Origin: a virus | Virus record (IMG/VR): IMGVR_UViG_3300032086_003189 | Coordinates: 1 to 20,428 of that record | DNA: 20,428 bases | Strand: one strand, 5' to 3' | In this document: positions 13,584 to 20,428 of the stretch, piece after piece | How the letters are laid out: each line of letters opens with the position of its first letter | Position numbering within the stretch: position 1 is the stretch's first letter | The notes under the pieces: model-generated | Databases searched by the model: none | What the model was told of the DNA's origin: nothing | What the model saw: only the letters and a program-made list of their open reading frames with translations | Translations under genes and position numbers: made by a program

Positions 13584-13719
13584 CTAGATCTGCCTCCTTA
13601 ATTTCAAGCCCGGAAATCTCTTTTAAAATTTCAGTTTGCAGCTTTAACTGCAAGGCTATCTGCCTAAGCAATCCAATAACTGATAGATCCGTATTGATGT
13701 TGTCAGGCTCAAAGCTCAT
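13576..13719 (-). CDS. 47-aa helical micro-protein
   Basis: ATG 13719 overlaps the upstream stop as ATGA; the stop TAG is at 13578-13576. The sequence starts MSFEPDNINTDLSVIGLLRQ and continues as one amphipathic helix (IALQLKLQTEILKEISG) with an acidic tail. Short helical proteins of the form 'LLr.i..qL..Qt.iLkei' are common between virion genes of phages, and the helix has a coiled-coil look. It fills the only apparent gap in the late operon and contains the ribosome site of the following gene within its last codons. Confidence 0.55.
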   Translation of the reverse strand: MSFEPDNINTDLSVIGLLRQIALQLKLQTEILKEISGLEIKEADLDD

Positions 13720-14300
13720 CTTGCAAACCACTCATTATCATCTATAAAATATTTAAAAGTAACAGACCTGCCCTTGCCGCGAAGCACCCCAGAGCTTGAC
13801 CCGTTTATATTCCTTCCATTGCCATCTATGGGAATTGATGTGTCATCACTAACCCTAATAATTACCTCGCACCCCCTTGACGGGCTGAGAGGAAAGGTTA
13901 TTTTTGAACCATTCTTGGCGCTTACCCAATCCCAAGGGATAGCCGTGTAATCATCTGACGCCGTTACATCGCTAAACGTTTTAGGCTGAAAAACACCAGA
14001 ATAAAGATTAGATCGCTCTAAATCTTCGACGCGCTTCAAAGCCTCATCGTTGATGTAATCATGCTGATTTCTATTTTCAAGGCATGTTATACGCTTCTCA
14101 AGCTCTGAGACTGCGCCAGCATGCATAGTTGAGTCATAGGCATCTCGTATTATTGTTGTCTCTATGATGTCCTCTGATCCGCCAAGCTTAGTCCACGCTT
14201 GCTGTAGCCATTTGTGAAGGTATATAATCCACTCGCGGGTTTCGTGGTTCTTCAAAAAGACTTTGGGATGCGGGAAATGATAGGGGTCCAGGTCAGCCAT
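13716..14300 (-). CDS. Tail-associated protein with coiled coil and C-terminal beta domain (possible needle/fibre analogue)
   Basis: 194 aa; the start shares one base with the gp10-like stop (TAATG). Residues 1-45 (PYHFPHPKVFLKNHETREWI, WLQQAWTKLGG) form an N-terminal motif seen in phage tail-module proteins. Residues about 60-97 (VSELEKRITCLENRNQHD, LKRVEDLERSN) have heptad spacing for a coiled coil. Residues 105-194 are a small beta domain ending RGKGRSVTFKYFIDDNEWFAR, as in phage fibre or neck proteins. In P22 the gene after gp10 encodes the trimeric tail needle gp26. The position and coiled coil make a needle or adaptor analogue possible, but no sequence similarity to gp26 is visible. Confidence 0.6.
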   Translation of the reverse strand: MADLDPYHFPHPKVFLKNHETREWIIYLHKWLQQAWTKLGGSEDIIETTIIRDAYDSTMHAGAVSELEKRITCLENRNQHDYINDEALKRVEDLERSNLYSGVFQPKTFSDVTASDDYTAIPWDWVSAKNGSKITFPLSPSRGCEVIIRVSDDTSIPIDGNGRNINGSSSGVLRGKGRSVTFKYFIDDNEWFAR

Positions 14301-15736
14301 TAGAAGTTACCCGCCATCTTAATGTCAACCGCCATTGAGTGGAAGTTGAAGAAGTTTGGATCACTTGTCCTGATCTTGAATTGAACTTGTCTGAATGATA
14401 GCATTTGATAATACTCCACCCTCAACCTGTTTTCTCCGTCTCTGCCTGCTCTGATCCATTGCTCATTTGAAAACGATTGCCCGCCATCTACTGAAGTTGA
14501 AACCATCACGAGCGGGTTTACTTCATCTAAGTTGCCTACGCCTGACTCCATTATGATCTCAGCTCGTTTCATCATGAGCCTACCACCATTCTTGCCGAGC
14601 GCTGAGGCGTTGATAGGGGCTGTAACGCGCTCTCTGATCGTTGTCTGGGCGTTGTCTTGATACGTGCTTAGATCCAGCTCAAAAACTTTTCCGTCAATCT
14701 TGGATTGGACGAGGTTCCTATTGTAACCGTAAGTAACATCATATCCGACGTATATCTCTTCATCAGCTTTGTATGCCAGCTCAAACCACTGATTAGTTGT
14801 TTCTGAGTAGCACCAGCTCGCGCTATCAGTCAACACAAGTACAAAGTTTTGATTATCAACCTTTAAGCATATAACGCGTGCCCCGGTAAAATCATATGAT
14901 GCAAATTTGTTAGCAATAGACGGGGTAGTTACAGATTGGGGGTCGTATGCATTAGTCATGTAAAGTACTTTATCATCTCCAACCCAGTAGAGCGCGTTTT
15001 CGTTTGAATCTACGCAACCGCGAGCAATAAGCCCGCGCTTCGCTGTGCCAGATTGTATTGGCGTTAAGGGGTTTGTGCCAGTAGAGCCAATATAGTAAGG
15101 CTCAACTGATACTGACCCCATCATATAAATTGTCTCTCGGAATCTAGCTATTTGAACGATGTCGTCCGCGAATGAGCTAACCGTTGATATGTTCTCTGCT
15201 TGAATTGATGTGGGGGTGCCAACGTCCGCCACGGCGTATTGGTTTTTATCAACCTGCCAAATAACAAAACCGCTAACAGCAACGACCGATCCGCCTGCAA
15301 AATACGATGGATCAGTAACTGTTGTTAGCGTTGCTGCATCAATATCGTAAACGTAGCCGTTTGTGTTGGATGTGATTAGGAGCTTTGTGCCAATCGTGCC
15401 AATGCTATCATATAGAGATTCAAACAACACCAGCCCTGTACCCGTAACCGTTCCTACCGAAGTCTCTACGCCGTTCAAATCCATCGAGTAAAGCGTTGTA
15501 TCAACGACCTTATAAACCAATCCAGTCCTTTCGTGAGTATAAATACCACGTGGTGTACCCGAGCCCGTACCGTCTGAAAACGTCTTACAGCCTGGCCACG
15601 GGAGAAGGACCGAGGGGTATGCGCCAGATGGGACGGGCTCGGGGTACATGTTTAGCGTGCGCTCTTGAGATATGGCGCGCGTTCTGTTTGGATTGGAGCC
15701 GCCAACCAGATTAATTTGAACAGTTTGATAAGGCAT
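14300..15736 (-). CDS. Packaged-DNA stabilisation / tail hub protein, P22 gp10-like
   Basis: 478 aa, close to the 472 aa of P22 gp10. The sequence is a repeating beta structure with segments of the family pattern: an early NLVGGSNPNRTRAISQERTL and LNMYPEPVPSG, then RGIYTHERTGLVYKVVDTTLY, later SWCYSETTNQWFELAY and YGYNRNLVQSKIDGKVFELD, consistent with a propeller-like tail accessory fold. In P22 this protein plugs the head after packaging and links the gp4 adaptor to needle and tailspike. It lies directly after the adaptor gene with a one-base overlap and before the tail-associated gene, as in P22-type genomes. Identity with P22 gp10 itself is probably low. Confidence 0.75.
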   Translation of the reverse strand: MPYQTVQINLVGGSNPNRTRAISQERTLNMYPEPVPSGAYPSVLLPWPGCKTFSDGTGSGTPRGIYTHERTGLVYKVVDTTLYSMDLNGVETSVGTVTGTGLVLFESLYDSIGTIGTKLLITSNTNGYVYDIDAATLTTVTDPSYFAGGSVVAVSGFVIWQVDKNQYAVADVGTPTSIQAENISTVSSFADDIVQIARFRETIYMMGSVSVEPYYIGSTGTNPLTPIQSGTAKRGLIARGCVDSNENALYWVGDDKVLYMTNAYDPQSVTTPSIANKFASYDFTGARVICLKVDNQNFVLVLTDSASWCYSETTNQWFELAYKADEEIYVGYDVTYGYNRNLVQSKIDGKVFELDLSTYQDNAQTTIRERVTAPINASALGKNGGRLMMKRAEIIMESGVGNLDEVNPLVMVSTSVDGGQSFSNEQWIRAGRDGENRLRVEYYQMLSFRQVQFKIRTSDPNFFNFHSMAVDIKMAGNF

Positions 15737-16380
15737 CAGGGAGTTGGGCCTATAGTGTTCATTCTTGGTACCGGTCCGTGCCTTCCGACACGTTCTTGTT
15801 TGTTGGCTTTTTCCATAGCTGCATTAAATAGCTGTTCATACTTGATAAATTGCTCGTTATCTTTTTCAAATTCCGATAAAAACAGCATGCAGCCGTAAAA
15901 GTATAGCGTCGGGAAGTTGGTAAGCACGTCATTTGTTGTGTTTGATGCGCTGAGCGGCACCAAATTAGAGAAATACGACATTTCAAGTGTGTAAGCGTAG
16001 TCAAAAGGACGCTCAAACTCTAATTGTGCCGTTGTTGTGAAGTATTGAGGCCTTCCTGTCGTCGTTCTGACTGCCTCAGTCATCGCTTGAGGGGTTTTAT
16101 AGATGCACATGGTGACATCGCCCTCGGTTTCGTCTGTCGCGTCTGACTGTTTGTTTATAGTCAGTGAGCGCATTTTGTAGAATCGATCAGGAAGCGCTAT
16201 AAATCGAGTGTCAACAGTAGCTGTAGCCGTGGCTCTTAGTTCATTTGTCCTTAGCTTTAGATCTGTGTCTATCTTGTCTTCGGCTAAGTCAATAAAATCA
16301 TCTATAACATCAGAAATATCTGTTCTGTGAGAGAAATTAGTTACCGCCTGCTTTAATTCTGCATAGGTAGTAAAAGGCAT
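15736..16380 (-). CDS. Head-tail adaptor (connector) protein
   Basis: 214 aa. The N-terminal segment (TTYAELKQAVTNFSHRTDISDVIDDFIDLAEDKI) is the signature of a large family of phage adaptor proteins that sit below the portal ring in podoviruses (SU10-type adaptor, comparable in role to P22 gp4). It continues with an Arg-rich turn (LRTNELRATAT), FIALPDRFYKMRSLTI, a beta section, and a helical C-terminus (LYFYGCMLFLSEFEKDNEQF) that suits packing in a ring. The gene lies between capsid/cement and tail-hub genes. A GGGG-rich ribosome site precedes the ATG. Confidence 0.78.
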   Translation of the reverse strand: MPFTTYAELKQAVTNFSHRTDISDVIDDFIDLAEDKIDTDLKLRTNELRATATATVDTRFIALPDRFYKMRSLTINKQSDATDETEGDVTMCIYKTPQAMTEAVRTTTGRPQYFTTTAQLEFERPFDYAYTLEMSYFSNLVPLSASNTTNDVLTNFPTLYFYGCMLFLSEFEKDNEQFIKYEQLFNAAMEKANKQERVGRHGPVPRMNTIGPTP

Positions 16381-16383
16381 TTA

Positions 16384-16575
16384 TTACTTACCCCTTTTTT
16401 CTCTGTTAATTGAAAGCTTGGGCCGCTTGGCCTTAGGTCCCGGCTTGCTCTTGATCTTTTCCATCCATCTTTCAGAAAAATGGTTAGGATCAATATCAAT
16501 CACATCACCGTTATAAACCCGTTTTCCACCATAGCTGCTTGATCTATGCTCTGGAATAGCGACCCTTACCTTCAT
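16384..16575 (-). CDS. 63-aa basic protein of the head module, unknown
   Basis: 63 aa, starting KVRVAIPEHRSSSYGGKRVY and containing a central strand pair and 'FSERWMEKIKSK', then a Lys/Arg/Pro-rich tail (PGPKAKRPKL, NREKRGK). Small proteins with the pattern 'YGGkr...Gdv.d....hFs.rWM..' occur beside capsid and cement genes of BPP-1-like and other phages. The basic tail could contact DNA or the acidic interior of the capsid. Tight spacing on both sides places it in the head operon. Function unknown. Confidence 0.55.
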   Translation of the reverse strand: MKVRVAIPEHRSSSYGGKRVYNGDVIDIDPNHFSERWMEKIKSKPGPKAKRPKLSINREKRGK

Positions 16576-16587
16576 TCAATCACCGCC

Positions 16588-17064
16588 TTATGTGATGCTG
16601 TATCCGCTAGCGTAATCGATCTGACCAACCTCAATCATAGATAGAGGTTGTAGATGGGCTGATACAGTGATTGTAGGCGTCGTGCCCGCAAGCGTGTATC
16701 GTACACCCACATAACGCGCAGATGAATCAAGATCAGCGGGCGGAATTGGGATAACGAATTTGAAACCAGCCACCAACAAATCGGCATCTTCAGCCGGTGC
16801 TGCTGGGGTACCAGATTCAAAGATCCGACGACCCATAACAACATAACCGCTAGACTGATCAGCAGAAGAGGAGTACTCAACGTCAAAAGTGTAATCCTCG
16901 TCACCAGTCGTTTGATCCGCTGCTACTTCAACAGTAAAAACAACGCCCATAGGTTCGCCATTGCCAATTGATCGATCCAAGGATAAATCAACAACGTTGG
17001 TGCCCACGGCCGTAGCCGTTAGCGCTTGAGCGTCTGAAAACTCGTGTTGTGCATCAAGTATCAT
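16588..17064 (-). CDS. Capsid cement (decoration) protein, Bbp16 family
   Basis: 158 aa. Starts MILDAQHEFSDAQALTATAV, the typical opening of the Bbp16 capsid cement family named after Bordetella phage BPP-1, followed by LDLSRS-like DLSLDRSIGNGEP, a jelly-roll-like body of short strands, and a closing LQPLSMIEVGQIDYASGYSI. Cement proteins bind the outside of the expanded capsid at trimer or dimer contacts and stabilise it. The gene directly follows the major capsid gene (11 bases), as in BPP-1-like phages, and GGGGGTG serves as ribosome site. Confidence 0.8.
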   Translation of the reverse strand: MILDAQHEFSDAQALTATAVGTNVVDLSLDRSIGNGEPMGVVFTVEVAADQTTGDEDYTFDVEYSSSADQSSGYVVMGRRIFESGTPAAPAEDADLLVAGFKFVIPIPPADLDSSARYVGVRYTLAGTTPTITVSAHLQPLSMIEVGQIDYASGYSIT

Positions 17065-17075
17065 TTTGCACCCCC

Positions 17076-18101
17076 TTAAGCTACAAGCGTTTCGGTTTCA
17101 GTAAGAGCGTCAACTGTTCTTACTGGAATACCAAGAAAACGCATCTCGTGAATAGTCTGCCCGAACTGGTTCAAGCCTGGCTCGATCGTTACAGCGCTTG
17201 TGGATTTCTCCAGAGCCGCAACACGAAGCAGAGATTTAACAGAGCGGTTACAGTAGAACACAGGTTTAACGCCCATAAGCTTTGGAAGTCGATCAATTGC
17301 GCGACTCATCAACTTAGGCAAGAACGTTGAATCTGTCGTTTCTTGCGTGCCGGTCAAGCCCGCTAAGTCGGAAATATCGATGTTCGCAATACGAGCAACA
17401 TATCTCCAGTCCTTGACAACCAAGCCCGCTTTCCACTGCCAGTGGTCTTGATAAGCTCTCATACGGTTACCCGCAATGCCTGCCGTGGTTTCAACAGTCA
17501 CTAAGCCAAGGTCCTCGTGTGAGATACCAGCTTTAGAGCCCATAGGAAAGATCCCATGACACTCATTACCACCCCAGCCGACAAGATAGACAGAGGAATT
17601 ATCCGCGCCACTACCACCGGCTAACAGAATGTTTTGCCCGTTGGTTGCTGATGTGTCGGAATAGCGCGCCTCAAGGCCTACAAATTCCTCGGGATTAGCG
17701 GCAGAACCATAGAAAATAGTATCGGCCATTTCCTGATTCATCGCTTCCAAGAATGCCTTGGCCTCGTTCAAACGGAACGCGCCAACGTTGCCGTTAAGTT
17801 CTGCAAGGTCCTTATCAACTTCGCTCCAAGCTTCCAGCATTCCACACTGCTCATCTACTTGCGCTGTAGTTGACTTCGAAGGTGCAACACCCTGATTCAT
17901 CAAGCGCCAGTAAACAGCCGGTAGGCCGGTTCGTATTGATGTTCTATGCCCAGTAGGGAGGTTGCCCTCCATCCATAGCATATCCGTTAAAATTTCGTTG
18001 GTCTCTGATAAGAGCTCAACAGTTTTATCTACCTTGCCCTTAGGATCTAAGCGCTTCGCCCAGTCCGTAAGGGTAAGAACATTGCTGCCTAGTGTAGCCA
18101 T
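17076..18101 (-). CDS. Major capsid protein, epsilon15/BPP-1 type (HK97 fold)
   Basis: 341 aa, near the 335 or so of epsilon15 gp7. The opening LTLTDWAKRLDPKGKVDKTV and LLSETNEILTDMLWMEGN, then LPTGHRTSIRTGLPAVYWRL, NQGVAPSKSTTAQVDEQCG, is a pattern I recognise from this capsid family. Later parts include DTIFYGSAANPEEFVGL, MRAYQDHWQWKAGLVVKDWR and FYCNRSVKSLL, which is the common C-terminal portion of the HK97-type P-domain/A-domain. It assembles the procapsid with the preceding scaffold protein (11-base gap). A TGAGGT site stands in front of the ATG. This is the most confidently identified head gene along with the portal. Confidence 0.87.
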   Translation of the reverse strand: MATLGSNVLTLTDWAKRLDPKGKVDKTVELLSETNEILTDMLWMEGNLPTGHRTSIRTGLPAVYWRLMNQGVAPSKSTTAQVDEQCGMLEAWSEVDKDLAELNGNVGAFRLNEAKAFLEAMNQEMADTIFYGSAANPEEFVGLEARYSDTSATNGQNILLAGGSGADNSSVYLVGWGGNECHGIFPMGSKAGISHEDLGLVTVETTAGIAGNRMRAYQDHWQWKAGLVVKDWRYVARIANIDISDLAGLTGTQETTDSTFLPKLMSRAIDRLPKLMGVKPVFYCNRSVKSLLRVAALEKSTSAVTIEPGLNQFGQTIHEMRFLGIPVRTVDALTETETLVA

Positions 18102-18111
18102 TGCCTATACC

Positions 18112-18978
18112 TCAATTACCATAAAATATTGATTCAATAGAGGGCTCTTCAACTTTTTTACTCTCAGCTGTTGAATTGGACTTCGAGTGTTTTGGGGCCT
18201 TCTGTTTTCTGTTGTTCTCCAGAGACGTATTCTGAATTTCATCATAGAGAGCTGCTTTACGGAGAATAGAAATGGCTCGTGAATCGTAGATGCTGCCTAT
18301 TTCCTCGTCACTAAAACCGTAGGAACTACGCATCATATTAGCGATTTTTCCAGCCTCTTCCGTCTTTACCTTATCATCCAACCATTCCGGGATCATTTCA
18401 GGTAATTTAGAGAGCTCCTGCTGTGCAATTTCTCTTTGCTGATTAATGAGCTGATCTTTTCTCTCATCTTGATACTTCTTGAAAAGAGAGGTCTTTTTCT
18501 CAACATTCAAACGTCTTCTTTCGAACTCGTCGGGGTCTAATTCCTTGAGCTCTTTGAGTTCGTCGCTATCCAACTGCTTAGCTTCGTACTCGATTTGATC
18601 ATACAACTCTGCAAGCGCTTTTGTTTTTTGCTCTTCAAAAGCTCTAACGTTGTTAGCATGCTCCATGGTTTTCTTACGATAATCACTCTCCATCATGACG
18701 CCTTTCGACACCAGAGAAGGGTCAATACCATCAGTCACCACATCGAACTCAATTTCACGACCATCAAGTTGTGCTTTCACTCTTCGTGATAGTGCTTCTG
18801 TGTCGCCTTTCGAGCTTTCGCTCTGCTGCGTTTCCGGCACATCATTAGTAGTTTTCGCTGCCTCTCCAGGCTGCGCAGTTTGGCCGCTCTGCTGCGGTTC
18901 GGCTTCGGTTGTCTCACTAGGTAGATCCGAGAATATGCCAAGGGTTTCAGCTCCCTCTTGAGGGTTGGCTAAATTCAT
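18112..18978 (-). CDS. Capsid scaffolding protein
   Basis: 288 aa, highly charged. Residues 1-65 are low-complexity, rich in Gln, Glu, Ser, Thr and Pro. A short strand element (VKAQLDGREIEFDVVTDGID) follows, then DYRKKTMEHANNVRAFEEQK. A long helical stretch of Lys/Glu heptads with coiled-coil character runs from about 105 to 195 (LKELKELDPDEFERRRLNVE), and the C-terminus has a basic cluster (NNRKQKAPKHSK) near the end. Position immediately before the capsid gene, the helical, charged composition and the 'disordered N-terminus, coiled coil, basic tail' layout are typical of phage scaffolds that line the procapsid and leave before DNA entry. An AAAGGAAA site precedes the start. Confidence 0.75.
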   Translation of the reverse strand: MNLANPQEGAETLGIFSDLPSETTEAEPQQSGQTAQPGEAAKTTNDVPETQQSESSKGDTEALSRRVKAQLDGREIEFDVVTDGIDPSLVSKGVMMESDYRKKTMEHANNVRAFEEQKTKALAELYDQIEYEAKQLDSDELKELKELDPDEFERRRLNVEKKTSLFKKYQDERKDQLINQQREIAQQELSKLPEMIPEWLDDKVKTEEAGKIANMMRSSYGFSDEEIGSIYDSRAISILRKAALYDEIQNTSLENNRKQKAPKHSKSNSTAESKKVEEPSIESIFYGN

Positions 18979-18990
18979 AAATAATTTCCT

Positions 18991-19272
18991 TTATCGATCT
19001 AAAGATTTTAATTTAGGAACTTCTGCTTTATTCAACTGCATACGCGAGACATCGCCCTCACGTATTAAATTCTTGATAATGCTTTGTATGTCATCCAGTA
19101 CTTTCAGCTTTAAGTATTCGTGCTCTCGTAACGCCGTTTCGTCGTGATTTGATTCGGAAATAGTAGCTATTGCGCGTTCTTTTGTCTTTTTGAATGCATA
19201 CGCCAATATAGGGTTATCCATAAGCTTTTGAGCCTCACCACCCAATACTTCGCGCTCTTTGTGATCTATCAA
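18991..19272 (-). CDS. 93-aa head-module helical protein (small protein next to portal), TTG start
   Basis: 93 aa, starting at TTG 19272, overlapping the portal stop by four bases. The first residues (REVLGGEAQKLMDNPILAYAF, given as parts LGGEAQKLMDNP and ILAYAFKKTKERAI) and the later DETALREHEYLKLKVLDDIQ follow the pattern of a widespread small phage protein encoded beside portal genes ('G..A..lL.nplf..af......i..w......d...re.l...l.al.di'). The following tail is basic. Its function is not established as far as I know; head assembly is inferred from location. The TTG start is supported by AGGGAG six bases upstream; an internal ATG (LMDNP) lacks such a site. Confidence 0.65.
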   Translation of the reverse strand: MIDHKEREVLGGEAQKLMDNPILAYAFKKTKERAIATISESNHDETALREHEYLKLKVLDDIQSIIKNLIREGDVSRMQLNKAEVPKLKSLDR

Positions 19273-20428
19273 ATCAAGCTCCCTGGTACGTCTTTGTTGC
19301 TATCAGCTTCAATTTTTGTAAGCTCAACGGCGAGATCATCGTCATGATGCCGGTCTTTCTGCTCAAGCTCAGCCATTTTGCCCATCGCTTTAAGTTGTTC
19401 TTGTTGCGCTTTGGATTGTGCGTCAATCTCTTTGAGAGCAATTTGAACCTGCCCTTTAACCGCTTCAGCCTCTGCAAGTTGGTTTTTCTGCTCAGCTATC
19501 TGCATAAGCTGTTGGTTCTCTCTCGTTAAGCGCTCAACCTCAGCCATTAACAACTCATCTGGTTGCTCTGGATTGTTGAAATAAGATTCAGCGCCGTGCA
19601 GCCCGACTTGTTGAGTGATTTTATCTAGTGTGTTGTACATCTTGGCTTCATCAGTAAGCGCTGAACCGGATTCTCTCAATAGCTTCTGCTGCTCATAGAT
19701 GTAATTAAGGTTCTGAATCCGCTCTTGTCGCTCACCCCCGCCTACACCGATATCAATCACGCAATCGGTTTTGTATTTCCACTGCGTTGGATCGATGATG
19801 AATGGAGCGCCTGAGACCATGATCTGTATTGATCTACGCTGATACTTAGAGGCAAGCTCAATAATCCGGTTAAACACTTTCTTGAGCCCTTCAGAGAGCA
19901 CCCTAGCGATTAATTCTGTTCTCATCTGCGCCATATCGCGGATGCCCAAAAAGCCTGTAGCGGTCTTATTCAGCGCCTCAGTGTCCATACCTTGATTGTA
20001 TGACGTAACCCCAGTTCTACGCTCTTTCACCGTGTCGGCGTACTCAATGGCTCTGAGTATGCCCTCAATTTGCGATACTGTCGGGATAGGCTCAATCGAA
20101 CCGCTTACCGGTCCGCTTGTATCAACGCTAACTACGCCGCCAGCGACCGGGGTCATCAGCTCATCAGAGTCGACTTTATTGTTGTAGAGTAAGCGCGTGA
20201 AGTTGCCGGCATATATGTTGTTGTTGGCCTGCCTAACGAGCGTTGAGGTCCAATACTGGTGATCAGCAACGAGAGAAGCTGGGCATTCGCCTATTGCCCT
20301 ATGCGGCATGGGAATAGCTGTAGCAGTCGCAAGGGGGTGGTTGTCTATCTTGCTCATCTCAAGCAGCTTAGATTCACCGCTCACAAAAAATATCTGGTAA
20401 TACTCAGCTATGCCGTCCTCGTCTCTGT
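19269..20428 (-). CDS. Portal protein, P22-like, C-terminal part (5' end outside window)
   Basis: The frame is open to the window edge: before the GTG at 20384 it continues upstream as RDEDGIAEYYQIFFVSGESK, so no start is needed here. About 385 residues are present. Family signatures: ELLEM-like LLEMSKIDNHPLATATAIPM, PHRAIGECPASLV, DHQYWTSTLVRQANNNIY, then PTVSQIEGILRAIEYADTV, TGVTSYNQGMD (the 'QG.d...l..ta.g' region) and a wing/stem segment, followed by a Gln/Lys-rich coiled-coil tail (VERLTRENQQLMQIAEQKNQ). The portal is the dodecameric ring through which DNA is packaged and ejected. The C-terminal helical tail corresponds to the barrel seen in P22 portals. Confidence 0.82.
   Translation of the reverse strand, partial: RDEDGIAEYYQIFFVSGESKLLEMSKIDNHPLATATAIPMPHRAIGECPASLVADHQYWTSTLVRQANNNIYAGNFTRLLYNNKVDSDELMTPVAGGVVSVDTSGPVSGSIEPIPTVSQIEGILRAIEYADTVKERRTGVTSYNQGMDTEALNKTATGFLGIRDMAQMRTELIARVLSEGLKKVFNRIIELASKYQRRSIQIMVSGAPFIIDPTQWKYKTDCVIDIGVGGGERQERIQNLNYIYEQQKLLRESGSALTDEAKMYNTLDKITQQVGLHGAESYFNNPEQPDELLMAEVERLTRENQQLMQIAEQKNQLAEAEAVKGQVQIALKEIDAQSKAQQEQLKAMGKMAELEQKDRHHDDDLAVELTKIEADSNKDVPGSLI
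19279..19284 (-). promoter_or_regulatory. Ribosome-binding site AGGGAG deciding a TTG start
   Basis: On the minus strand AGGGAG (19284 to 19279) lies six bases before TTG 19272. Together with the four-base overlap with the portal stop this selects the TTG over the internal ATG of the 93-aa protein. Confidence 0.5.

Overview
The window is a stretch of a tailed bacteriophage (or prophage) genome with a short-tailed, podovirus-type virion. The evidence is a P22-like portal C-terminus, a scaffold, a major capsid protein and cement protein of the epsilon15/BPP-1 type, a head-tail adaptor, a P22 gp10-like tail-hub protein, a P22 gp14-like GNAT-fold protein, three ejection-type proteins and a beta-helical tailspike. 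There is no tail tube, sheath or tape measure. The lysis genes (3TM-type holin, M23 peptidase) and the structural homologies suggest a Gram-negative, probably proteobacterial host; the sequence does not identify the species. No terminase, integrase, replication gene, tRNA or CRISPR array is visible.

Left block, + strand (1 to about 3635): a tightly packed rightward operon of small, mostly unrecognised genes. It begins with the C-terminus of a Gly/Ser/Tyr/Asp dipeptide-repeat protein that enters from outside the window. Then come a helical protein with an unusual long out-of-frame overlap, small soluble ORFs, and a run of very small single-TM proteins around a 4-TM coiled-coil protein and a winged-HTH regulator. 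Next are an SH3-like-domain protein, a membrane-anchored periplasmic protein, and a last small TM protein containing a terminator-like nested hairpin. Most junctions are ATGA or GTGA stop/start overlaps, so several real genes are shorter than a 60-residue cutoff or start downstream of the longest ORF.

Right block, - strand (20428 down to 3625): the late operon, read right to left as portal, 93-aa head-module protein, scaffold, major capsid protein, capsid cement, 63-aa protein, adaptor, gp10-like stabilisation protein, a coiled-coil plus beta protein (possible needle or fibre analogue), a 47-aa ORF, three related small virion proteins sharing an N-terminal motif, a 112-aa beta protein, gp14-like protein, three ejection-type proteins, tailspike, M23 endolysin, holin, and a small TM/coiled-coil protein. 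The two blocks converge and overlap tail to tail at about 3625-3635.

The gene order portal, scaffold, capsid, adaptor, gp10, gp14, three ejection proteins, tailspike follows P22 logic, while the capsid and cement proteins are of the epsilon15/BPP-1 type. All names come from recognising sequence patterns by eye; no database search was run.
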